From the NCBI GenBank assembly GCA_902791945.1, contig CADAXR010000012.1, forward strand, positions 1 through 34,755: a DNA stretch of 34,755 nt, given 5' to 3'. Made by a program: the position numbers and the translations under genes. Shown one piece after another: positions 24,837 through 32,335 of this stretch. Source of the stretch: an uncultured Bacteroidia bacterium. GTDB lineage: Bacteria > Bacteroidota > Bacteroidia > Bacteroidales > UBA932. The notes beneath the pieces are model-generated. The model did not search any database. It was not told the origin of the DNA and saw only the letters and a program-made list of their open reading frames with translations. The first letter of the stretch is position 1, and every line of letters starts with the position of its first letter.

Positions 24837-26962
24837 ATTTTCGTTTAATACCGGCGCTTGCCGCTGCAGCGGTCCTTCTCGCCTGCAGCGAGGATGTGTG
24901 CCGCTATGCCGACCCGCTTGTCGGGACGGCCGACAACGGACACACTTTCCCCGGCGCATGCGTCCCCTTCGGACTGGTCCAGCCCAGTCCCGACTCCGGC
25001 AACGACGCATGGGAGTACTGCTCCGGCTTCAACATCGCCGACAGCACCCTGATCGGATTCTCCCAGACCCACCTCAACGGGACCGGCTGCCGCGACCTCG
25101 GCGACGTGCTGCTCCTTCCGTTCTCCACAGACGCCCCGGTCAGGGACAACCCCTACGTGAAGGAGTCCCTCAAGGCCACTCCTGGCTATGCCTCGGTGCA
25201 GTTCCAAAGCGGCATCTCCGTCGAGATGACCGCGACAGAGCACGTCTCCCATTACCTTATGAAATACGCGGACCCCTCGTCCCGCAGGCTTTATGCCGAC
25301 TTCCAGAACGGAATGGTCAACGCTCCCGGAAACCTTCTTTTCCACGTTCTCGACGCGGAAATCAACTATGAAGACGAATCCACCATCACCGGCCATCTCG
25401 TCACAAAGAACTGGACGGAGAGGGAGTGGTACTTCGTCCTTACATTCTCGGAGCCTTACACCGTCCGCACCAACGTGCCTCTCAGGGACAAGGAGAAGGC
25501 CGACAAGGTCATCCTCGATTTCGCCCCCGGCAGCAAGCCTCTCGGGGTTAAGGTGGCCATCTCCTCCGTCAGCATCGACGGCGCCCGCAGCTCCATGAAG
25601 GCCGAGGATCCGGGCTGGGATTTCTCCGCAATCCGCCGTGCGGCCCACGAAAAATGGCATGCCCTTCTCTCAAGGGTTTCCGTCAAGGGCACGGAAGAGC
25701 AGAAAAAGAACGTCTATACGGGCCTCTATCACCTTTACATCCAACCCAACAACATAGCGGACGCAGGGGAGAAGCTCTATTCCACATTCTCCCTCTGGGA
25801 CACCTACAGGGCCGCGAATCCCTGGTACACTATCCTCAATCCCGAGATGGTGGACGACTTTGTGAATAGCATGCTCGCCCAGTACGACAAGCAGGGCTAT
25901 CTCCCGATATGGCCCCTCTGGGGCAGCGAGACCCACTGCATGATCGGCAACCACGCCGTCCCTTCCATCGTGGAAGCCTACCTGAAGGGCTACCGCGGCT
26001 TCGACGCGGAACGCGCCTGGGAAGCGGTGAAAACTTCTCTCACCACCAACCATCCCCGATCCTCCCGTTTCGACCTTTTCGACGAATACGGCTACTATCC
26101 TTTCGACATTATGGAGAGGGAATCCGTCTCCTGCACCATGGAGATGTGCTATGACGACTACTGCGCCGCCCTTTTCGCCGAGGCCCTCGGCCACGACGAA
26201 GATGCGGCCTATTTCAGAAAGCGTTCGGAGGGCTGGCTCAACCTCTTTGACCCGGAGTCCAGGCTCGTAAGGGGTAAGGATTCGAAGGGCAACTGGAGGA
26301 CTCCTTTCGACCGTTTCGCCCTTTCCCACGCCGCCACCCACGGCGGGGACTACACCGAAGGCAATGCCTGGCAGTACACCTGGCATGTGCAGCAGGATCC
26401 TGCAAAACTCATAGAGCTTATGGGAGGCGAAGACGCTTTCGAGACCAAACTCGACTCACTCTTCTTCCTCGACACGGTCAGCGAAGGCAACACCGGCTTT
26501 GTCGGCGACGTGACGGGCCTCATCGGCCAGTACGCCCACGGCAACGAGCCGAGCCACCACGTGGCTTACCTCTACCAGTTCGCCGGCAAGCCCTGGAAGA
26601 CGGAATCCCTCATCCGCGAAGTCTTCGACCGCTTCTACCGTCCGCTCCCGGACGGCCTCTGCGGCAACGACGACTGCGGCCAGATGAGCGCCTGGTACCT
26701 GTTCTCGGCCCTCGGGTTCTATCCTGTGGATCCCGTGAGCCTCGAGTATGTGATAGGCGCTCCGCAGATTCCGGAAATAACCCTCAGCCTCCCCGGCGGC
26801 AGGATCTTCACGATGAAGGCCCGTGGCCTCAGCGAGGAGAATAAATACGTAGAAAGCGTTTCCCTCAACGGCAAACCGCTGGAAGGCTACAAGCTCAGCC
26901 ATGCGGATATCGTCTCCGGAGGCCTTCTCGAATTCACCATGACAGATAAACCAAAACAATAA
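24833..26962 (+). CDS. GH92 family alpha-mannosidase lipoprotein (GNDD type)
   Basis: A 709-residue lipoprotein (lipobox ending at Cys18, LLAC). Family motifs run in order: 'YADPLVGTADNGHTFPGACVPFG', 'GFSQTHLNGTGC', 'LYHLYIQPN', 'FSLWDTYRAANPWYTI', 'TEGNAWQYTW' (Glu509, the family's catalytic acid position), 'AHGNEPSHHVAYLY' and 'GNDDCGQMSAWYLFSALGFYPVDP' (Asp613/Asp614). GH92 enzymes are calcium-dependent inverting exo-alpha-mannosidases. The base motif is GNDD, where many members have GDED, so the first Asp of the D-x-D pair is Asn612 here. The specific linkage (alpha-1,2, 1,3, 1,4 or 1,6) cannot be read. Length is normal. The small ORF follows after 12 nt. Confidence 0.94.
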   Translation: MNFRLIPALAAAAVLLACSEDVCRYADPLVGTADNGHTFPGACVPFGLVQPSPDSGNDAWEYCSGFNIADSTLIGFSQTHLNGTGCRDLGDVLLLPFSTDAPVRDNPYVKESLKATPGYASVQFQSGISVEMTATEHVSHYLMKYADPSSRRLYADFQNGMVNAPGNLLFHVLDAEINYEDESTITGHLVTKNWTEREWYFVLTFSEPYTVRTNVPLRDKEKADKVILDFAPGSKPLGVKVAISSVSIDGARSSMKAEDPGWDFSAIRRAAHEKWHALLSRVSVKGTEEQKKNVYTGLYHLYIQPNNIADAGEKLYSTFSLWDTYRAANPWYTILNPEMVDDFVNSMLAQYDKQGYLPIWPLWGSETHCMIGNHAVPSIVEAYLKGYRGFDAERAWEAVKTSLTTNHPRSSRFDLFDEYGYYPFDIMERESVSCTMEMCYDDYCAALFAEALGHDEDAAYFRKRSEGWLNLFDPESRLVRGKDSKGNWRTPFDRFALSHAATHGGDYTEGNAWQYTWHVQQDPAKLIELMGGEDAFETKLDSLFFLDTVSEGNTGFVGDVTGLIGQYAHGNEPSHHVAYLYQFAGKPWKTESLIREVFDRFYRPLPDGLCGNDDCGQMSAWYLFSALGFYPVDPVSLEYVIGAPQIPEITLSLPGGRIFTMKARGLSEENKYVESVSLNGKPLEGYKLSHADIVSGGLLEFTMTDKPKQ

Positions 26963-26974
26963 ATCATTAACCTT

Positions 26975-27115
26975 ATGCGTTACAACAAAAAAACAAAAGA
27001 GGAGTACAGCACTCCCGAGGTGCGCATCCGTGACATCCGCATGGAACACGGACTCTGCGTAAGTCCAACCACCCAGAACGAGGACTTCGAGGAAGACCCT
27101 GAATACACATGGTAA
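26975..27115 (+). CDS. 46-residue small protein upstream of fimbrillin-like lipoprotein
   Basis: A short ORF with a basic N-terminus (MRYNKKTKEE), a central 'YSTPEVRIRDIRMEHGLCVS' and an acidic tail ending 'EDPEYTW'. There is no signal peptide. The 'PEVRI.DI.ME.GLC' pattern recurs in tiny Bacteroidota proteins encoded just before fimbrillin-like or BspA-like surface proteins, to my recollection; their role is unknown. It is supported as a real gene by a start context (ATTAACCTTATG) identical to that of susC, good spacing (12 nt after GH92, 16 nt before the next ATG) and non-random composition. One cysteine lies at residue 28. Confidence 0.7.
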   Translation: MRYNKKTKEEYSTPEVRIRDIRMEHGLCVSPTTQNEDFEEDPEYTW

Positions 27116-27117
27116 AA

Positions 27118-27124
27118 AAGGAGG
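27118..27124 (+). promoter_or_regulatory. Strong Shine-Dalgarno sequence
   Basis: AAGGAGG lies 7 nt before the ATG at 27132. Such a full match to the anti-SD is unusual in Bacteroidota, and I saw no comparable one before the other genes of this operon. It confirms the start of the fimbrillin-like gene. Confidence 0.75.
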
Positions 27125-27131
27125 AAAAGTC

Positions 27132-28733
27132 ATGAAAAAGTATTTTATCGCAATTGCCTGCGCCAGCCTGGCTCTCATTTCCTGCAATAAGGAAAGCGTC
27201 AAGACGTCATCCTCTCTTACCCGTTCTTTCTCTGTCGTCAGGGAAACCCCCGGAGCTGATGGTAAAGCATCCCTCGACGGTACCGGTGTCGTCTTCACTT
27301 CCGGCGACGCCGTCAGCGTCTTCGACGGCACTTCCAACAACAAGTTCACCACAACCGGAAGCGGTGCGACCGTAACCTTCTCCGGTGAAGCCGCCGATGC
27401 CGACCGCTACCTCATCCTCAGCCCTTACAATGAGAACGCGACGCTCCAGTCCGCCTCAGTTGTCAACATCACCATTCCCGATGTGCAGGTTGCGACTCCC
27501 GGCGGCGTCGATCCCCAAGCGCTTATCAGCGCGGGTATCGCCCAGGGCGACGGCACTGTCACCCTTTACAATGCCGTCGGCCTTGTCAAGATTGTCGTTC
27601 CCGCCGGACTCACCGTCAAGAGCATCCAGGTTGGCGGCGGACGGGGCGCCACGATCGGCATCTGTGGGAAATTCCGGTTCAATGCAGCTACTCAGATTGT
27701 GGAACCGGTCGAGATGACCGGAATCATTACGCTTGTTCCTGCCGAGGGCGAAGATACCATCGCTCCCGGTTCATACTATGTGGCCGTGCGGCCTAAACCC
27801 GACTATAACGGTTTGGTCGTCGCTTATTTGGACGGCAACAATGTGCTTAACAAACGCCTGAGCCCGGATGAAATCATCAATGTCTATCGCAGCCACATCC
27901 TTCCGCTCGGAAGCCTTGCCAGCGGCTATACCCCTGTCAGCGGAAATGCAGTGATGAGGACAACCGGTAATGCTGTCCAGTTCTCCGGCCGCTTGAAAAA
28001 ATTAGCCGGAGGATCCGGTACGGCCACAGAAGATGACAATGTCATTAAAAAAGTTATCTTCCGGTCTCATGCTCTTGTCCCGAACAACTGGAGAGATTAT
28101 GATCAGACGGATGGAAATGTAGTTTCCGCCGGAGTATCTTCCACCGGATGCGAAATCTTTGCCCACCTGGAAGGAAGCACGATGTATATCGTTACGGAAG
28201 GCCCGGGATTCACCATCAATGCCAACAGCAATCACCTGTTCAGGAATTTCAAGGCACTGGAGGAAGTCGTATTCGATAATGTGACCACCCAGGCAAGTAC
28301 CAATCTGAGCTATATGTTCAGATATTGCCCGAAGTTGGAACGTGTGGACTTCGGACAGGCCGACCTTTCCAAGGTGACGGATATGAGTTATATGTTCTAT
28401 CCGAACGGGGAGTCCAATCTTACTTACATCAACCTTGGGAACACCGCGACAACTAAAGCTACGACCATGCAGTCCATGTTCAACGCCTGTGTCAACTTGA
28501 GGACCTTGAAACTTGGTTCCAATTTTACCCTTGCGAGCAACACGACCAATATGTTCAACGGTACCGCTTCCACGACGACGACAATCCAGGACGAGGAAGG
28601 CCACGGCCTTCAGTGCAAGCTCTATGCTTCACAGGACCTCTGGGATGCCCTGAACGTCAATCTGAATGAGAACGGAGTCAATCCCACGACTCAGTTCAAC
28701 AAGAACCGTTTCTACTTTATTCCCGCTGAATAA
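27132..28733 (+). CDS. Surface lipoprotein: fimbrillin-like N-terminus with DUF285 (BspA-type) repeats
   Basis: A 533-residue lipoprotein (lipobox ending at Cys18, LISC). The N-terminal 20-270 resembles the fimbrillin clan: 'GVVFTSGDAVSVFDGTSNNKF' in short form, then 'YLILSPYNENATL', 'AVGLVKIVVPAGLTVKSI' and 'APGSYYVAVRP'. The C-terminal part (about 290-510) carries DUF285/BspA-like 26-residue repeats, each with an 'xMF' core (28314, 28392, 28476, 28551). BspA-type repeats bind host or bacterial proteins. Fimbrillin folds act in adhesion or pilus assembly. It is not a usual PUL component, and may attach cells to the glycan-bearing surface. GC content drops in the repeat region. It ends 3 nt before the second GH92 gene. 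Confidence 0.82.
   Translation: MKKYFIAIACASLALISCNKESVKTSSSLTRSFSVVRETPGADGKASLDGTGVVFTSGDAVSVFDGTSNNKFTTTGSGATVTFSGEAADADRYLILSPYNENATLQSASVVNITIPDVQVATPGGVDPQALISAGIAQGDGTVTLYNAVGLVKIVVPAGLTVKSIQVGGGRGATIGICGKFRFNAATQIVEPVEMTGIITLVPAEGEDTIAPGSYYVAVRPKPDYNGLVVAYLDGNNVLNKRLSPDEIINVYRSHILPLGSLASGYTPVSGNAVMRTTGNAVQFSGRLKKLAGGSGTATEDDNVIKKVIFRSHALVPNNWRDYDQTDGNVVSAGVSSTGCEIFAHLEGSTMYIVTEGPGFTINANSNHLFRNFKALEEVVFDNVTTQASTNLSYMFRYCPKLERVDFGQADLSKVTDMSYMFYPNGESNLTYINLGNTATTKATTMQSMFNACVNLRTLKLGSNFTLASNTTNMFNGTASTTTTIQDEEGHGLQCKLYASQDLWDALNVNLNENGVNPTTQFNKNRFYFIPAE
28300..28562 (+). repeat. DUF285/BspA-type protein repeats
   Basis: Met-Phe codon pairs occur at 28314, 28392, 28476 and 28551, so the units are 26, 28 and 25 residues long. 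This fits the 26-residue 'bacterial surface protein repeat'. The pattern is visible at protein level only; the DNA copies have diverged. Confidence 0.7.
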
Positions 28734-28736
28734 AAA

Positions 28737-30881
28737 ATGGGTTCTCCGCTGAGATACTTTCTGCCCGCACTTCTTCTCCTGGCCTCCTGCGGCCGGGAGG
28801 AGAAGGAGCCGGTGGATTATGTGAACCCGTACATCGGTAACATAAGCCACCTGCTTGTCCCTACTTTTCCTACGGTGCAGCTGCCCAATTCGATGCTCAG
28901 GGTCTATCCGACCCGGGCGGACTACACGGGCGAGTATCTTGACGGCCTCCCGGTGGTGGTAACAAACCACCGCGAGCGTTCTGCTTTCCGGATTTCAGTC
29001 GATACGGGGGACGGCCCCGTCACGGCCCCGTCGCCTCTTAGTTATGACAATGAAAGGATCACGCCGTATTCCTACAGGGTTACAATCCTGGACGGGGACG
29101 TCGATGTCCGATTCGCTCCTTCGCATCAGAGCGCGATGTACTCCATCTCTTCCGACCGGCCGCTGAGGCTCTCTCTGTGGAGCCTGGGCGGAGAAGCCGG
29201 GGAGGATGAGGAAGGCTTTTTCGCAAGCCAGGCGGTGCAGGGGCCTACCCGTGTCTATGTCTATCTGCAGGCAAAGCAGAAAGCCGCTGCGGACCTTTCG
29301 TCCGACCACGTGACGCTTTCTTTTCCGGAAGGGAAGGCTGACCTGCGCTACGGAATATCCTTCATCAGTGCAGAGCATGCGAAAGCCAATCTGCTGCGTG
29401 AGCAGAAGGATTACGATATAGACTCTCTGGAGAAGGAAGGCCGGCGCATCTGGAACGAGACGCTTTCCAGGATCAAGGTGGAGGGCGGTACGGAAGATGA
29501 GAAGACAGTGTTCTATACCTCTTACTACCGCACTTTCGAACGCCCCGTCTGCATAAGCGAGGACGGGCTCTACTGGAGCGCCTCCGACGCTTCCGTCCAT
29601 GAGGACGGCGGCACTCCCTTCTACACCGACGACTGGCTCTGGGATACCTACAGGGCCGCTCATCCCCTTCGTGTACTGACGGACGGACAGGTGGAGGAGA
29701 ACATCCTCGCCTCCTTCCTCAGGATGGCAGAGGCAGACGGCAGCGGATGGCTTCCAACCTTCCCTGAGATTACCGGCGACAGCCGACGTATGAACTCAAA
29801 CCACACGATTGCGTCCTTTGCCGACGCCGTCGTGAAGGGCCTTCCGGTGGACAGGGATGCGGCGCTTGATGCTTCGGTGAAAACCCTGACGGAGAAGACT
29901 CTGGCCCCGTGGAGCGGTGCTCCGGCCGGCGAGCTGGACCGCTTCTTCTGGGAGAACGGCTATGTGGCCGCACTCCGTCCCGGAGAGGAGGAGACCGATC
30001 CGGTGGTGGACGGCTTCGAAAGGCGGCAGCCTGTCGCCGTGACCCTCGGGACGGCCTACGACTGCTGGTGCGTCGCAGTCCTCGCCAGGGCGGCCGGACG
30101 CGAAGATGTCGCGACCCGTTACGAAGAATATGCACGGCGATTCAGGACCCTGTTCAATCCTGAAACGCTGTTTTTCCACCCGAAAGATAAGGAAGGAAAC
30201 TTCATAGAGGGGGTCGATTACGACTTCCCGGGAGGTCTCGGCGCCCGCGAGTACTACGACGAGAACAACGCCTGGGTCTATCGCTGGGACGTCCAGCACG
30301 ATATTCCCGGCCTCATCGGCCTGATGGGAGGGGAGGAGAGATTCTGCGACGAGCTCGACAGGATGTTTGCCGCTCCTCTCGGTCGCAGCAAATTCCAGTA
30401 TTACGCCAAACTTCCGGACCACACAGGCAATGTCGGGCAGTTCTCTATGGCCAACGAGCCGTCGCTGCACGTGCCGTATCTTTACAACTACGCCGGCAAG
30501 CCATGGAAGACGCAGAAACGGGTGAGGCAGATGCTCTCCACCTGGTTCCGCAACGACCTGATGGGAGTCCCCGGCGACGAGGACGGCGGAGGACTTTCTT
30601 CCTTCGTGGTGTTCTCGTCCCTCGGCTTCTATCCGGTCACTCCCGGCAAGGCTGAATATGCAATAGGGAGCCCTGTGTTCGAGAAATCTACTGTCCGTCT
30701 CTCCGGCGGCGGGACCTTTACGGTCCTCGCTCCCGGCGCCTCCGCCGAGAGGAAATATATAGTCTCGGCAACTCTTGACGGCAAGCCTCTGACAAAGCCT
30801 TTCCTCTCCCACGAGGACATAGTCTCCGGCGGCACTCTCCGCCTTGAAATGTCCGACAAGCCCTCTTCCTGGGGCCGCTAA
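28737..30881 (+). CDS. GH92 family glycosidase lipoprotein (GDED type)
   Basis: A 714-residue lipoprotein (lipobox ending at Cys18, LASC). It is a divergent GH92: 'DYVNPYIGNISHLLVPTFPTVQLPN' in place of the usual opening, 'DDWLWDTYRAAHPL', 'DENNAWVYRWDVQHD' (Glu509 conserved but TEGN changed to DENN), 'MANEPSLHVPYLYNYAGKPWKT' (SHH changed to SLH) and 'GDEDGGGLSSFVVFSSLGFYPVTP' (Asp614 and Asp616, both base-motif aspartates kept). Catalysis is therefore probably intact, but sugar recognition should differ from the GH92 at 24833. It is the last gene of the long operon. Its 3' end overlaps the convergent comF gene by 4 bp, so the operon has no intergenic terminator here. Confidence 0.9.
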   Translation: MGSPLRYFLPALLLLASCGREEKEPVDYVNPYIGNISHLLVPTFPTVQLPNSMLRVYPTRADYTGEYLDGLPVVVTNHRERSAFRISVDTGDGPVTAPSPLSYDNERITPYSYRVTILDGDVDVRFAPSHQSAMYSISSDRPLRLSLWSLGGEAGEDEEGFFASQAVQGPTRVYVYLQAKQKAAADLSSDHVTLSFPEGKADLRYGISFISAEHAKANLLREQKDYDIDSLEKEGRRIWNETLSRIKVEGGTEDEKTVFYTSYYRTFERPVCISEDGLYWSASDASVHEDGGTPFYTDDWLWDTYRAAHPLRVLTDGQVEENILASFLRMAEADGSGWLPTFPEITGDSRRMNSNHTIASFADAVVKGLPVDRDAALDASVKTLTEKTLAPWSGAPAGELDRFFWENGYVAALRPGEEETDPVVDGFERRQPVAVTLGTAYDCWCVAVLARAAGREDVATRYEEYARRFRTLFNPETLFFHPKDKEGNFIEGVDYDFPGGLGAREYYDENNAWVYRWDVQHDIPGLIGLMGGEERFCDELDRMFAAPLGRSKFQYYAKLPDHTGNVGQFSMANEPSLHVPYLYNYAGKPWKTQKRVRQMLSTWFRNDLMGVPGDEDGGGLSSFVVFSSLGFYPVTPGKAEYAIGSPVFEKSTVRLSGGGTFTVLAPGASAERKYIVSATLDGKPLTKPFLSHEDIVSGGTLRLEMSDKPSSWGR

Positions 30882-31588
30882 AGCACGGCCGACAGGGTCG
30901 CGACGGAGATGCGCACCGGGAGCGGATAGACGCTCCGGAGCGCAAGGAAGGATGCAGTGAGGGTCGCTCCTGTGGTGAGGACATCGTCAATCAACAGGAT
31001 ATGCCTGACGCCCGGCCTCGGCGGGGCGGCCCGGAAGGCTGAAGCGACGTTGCGCGCCTTTTCTTCTACGGAAAGGCGCGTCTGCGTTTTCGTGCGGCGG
31101 CGACGCCTGAGGGCGCGGGGGTCGCAGGAAGCGCCGAGGGCCCCTGCGACGGCACGGGCGATGACTTCCGCCTGGTTGTAGCCGCGGCGGAACTTCCTCG
31201 TCCAGTGGAGCGGCACGGGGACAACGAGGTCCACGTCCGCGAAATGCGCCGCCTCCCGCAGCCGCAGTCCGAGAAGGCGCGCGAAACGCCGTCCGGCGGT
31301 CCTGTCGTAGCTGTATTTCAGCGCCTGGGGAATTTTGTTGTACGGCGAACCGGACTTGTAGATAAGGAGCGCGGCGGCGTAGGCGTAGTGCTCCCCGGGG
31401 GCTTCGATGCGGGCGTTAAGGCGGTCCGAGAGGGGATTGTGTGGCAGCTTCCAGAGATGGGTAAACGGGAGCCCCGCTGCGCAGGGGATGCACAAAGAAT
31501 CCTCGGCGGCGCCGAGGGGGCAGCCGCAGACGAGGCAGTTTCGTGGAAAGAAAAGGTCCCTGAGGGCCCGGAGAGTCGTTTTTATCAA
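30878..31588 (-). CDS. comF: ComF family phosphoribosyltransferase-like protein, TTG start
   Basis: A 236-residue cytoplasmic protein. The N-terminal zinc-ribbon-like cysteines are C18, C21, C33 and C36 ('CLVCG', 'CIPC'). The body has 'LKYSYDRTAGRRFARLLG', 'VDLVVPVPLHWTRKFRRGYNQAEVIA' and the PRPP-binding loop 'LLIDDVLTTGATL'. ComF/GntX proteins belong to the type I phosphoribosyltransferase fold. In naturally competent bacteria ComF helps DNA uptake; elsewhere its role is uncertain. No ATG exists before the first cysteine pair. The start is a TTG at 31588 that overlaps the fabG stop as TTGA, so translation should be coupled. Third gene of a minus-strand operon. Confidence 0.9.
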   Translation of the reverse strand: MIKTTLRALRDLFFPRNCLVCGCPLGAAEDSLCIPCAAGLPFTHLWKLPHNPLSDRLNARIEAPGEHYAYAAALLIYKSGSPYNKIPQALKYSYDRTAGRRFARLLGLRLREAAHFADVDLVVPVPLHWTRKFRRGYNQAEVIARAVAGALGASCDPRALRRRRRTKTQTRLSVEEKARNVASAFRAAPPRPGVRHILLIDDVLTTGATLTASFLALRSVYPLPVRISVATLSAVL

Positions 31589-32331
31589 GTGTAAAGGGCG
31601 CCGTTGACGGCTATCAGCTGGCCGGAGACGTAGGACGAGAGATCGCTGCCGAGGAAAAGGGCCACGGAAGCGATTTCATCCGGCGTCCCGCCGCGGTGCA
31701 TCGGAATCTTTCCGATGTACTCTTCGCGGACCTTTTCCGGGAGGGCGTCGGTCATTGCGGAGATGACAAATCCCGGGGCGATGGCGTTGGCGCGTATGCC
31801 GCGCGAACCCATCTCCCGCGCCACGGACTTCGCCATCGCGACGAGTCCGGCCTTTGAGGCTGAGTAGTTGACCTGTCCGGCGTTGCCCATCTGTCCGGCT
31901 ACGGAGGACATGTTGATGATGCTGCCGCCCTTCTGGCGGGACATCACGGGGACCACTGCGTGGATGAAATTGAACGCCGACTTTAGGTTGACGTCGATGA
32001 CGTCGTCCCACTGCTCCTCGCTCATGCGCATTACGAGGCTGTCACGGGTGATGCCTGCGTTGTTGACGAGAATGTCGATGCGGCCGAATTCGGCGGCGAT
32101 TTTCGCCACGGTCTCCTGCGTCTGCGCAAAATCCGCCGCATTGGAGGCGTAGGCCTCGGTCTTCGCGCCGAGGGCCCTTATCTCTGCGAGCGTCGCCTTT
32201 GCATCGTCGTCTATCGCGAGGTCGGTAAAGGCGATGTCCGCCCCTTCGGAGGCGAATCTGAGCGCAATCGCCTTTCCGATACCCCTCGCCGCTCCCGTAA
32301 TGAGCGCAACCTTTCCTTCAAGAAGTCCCAT
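31585..32331 (-). CDS. fabG: FabG-type 3-oxoacyl-[ACP] reductase (SDR family)
   Basis: A 248-residue short-chain dehydrogenase. The NAD(P)-binding motif is 'TGAARGIG' (12-19), followed by 'NNAG' (90-93) and the catalytic residues Ser143, Tyr156 and Lys160 in 'YSASK'. 'LLEGKVALITGAARGIGKAI' in short blocks matches Bacteroidota FabG, which reduces 3-oxoacyl-ACP in fatty acid synthesis. I chose ATG 32331 (MGLLEGK), 4 nt after the upstream stop; in-frame ATG 32343 and TTG 32346 would overlap that stop. The C-terminus reads 'VNGALYT' where FabG usually has 'VNGGMYM', a small deviation. It sits between a secreted hydrolase and comF and is probably cotranscribed with both. Confidence 0.88.
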   Translation of the reverse strand: MGLLEGKVALITGAARGIGKAIALRFASEGADIAFTDLAIDDDAKATLAEIRALGAKTEAYASNAADFAQTQETVAKIAAEFGRIDILVNNAGITRDSLVMRMSEEQWDDVIDVNLKSAFNFIHAVVPVMSRQKGGSIINMSSVAGQMGNAGQVNYSASKAGLVAMAKSVAREMGSRGIRANAIAPGFVISAMTDALPEKVREEYIGKIPMHRGGTPDEIASVALFLGSDLSSYVSGQLIAVNGALYT

Positions 32332-32335
32332 ATTC

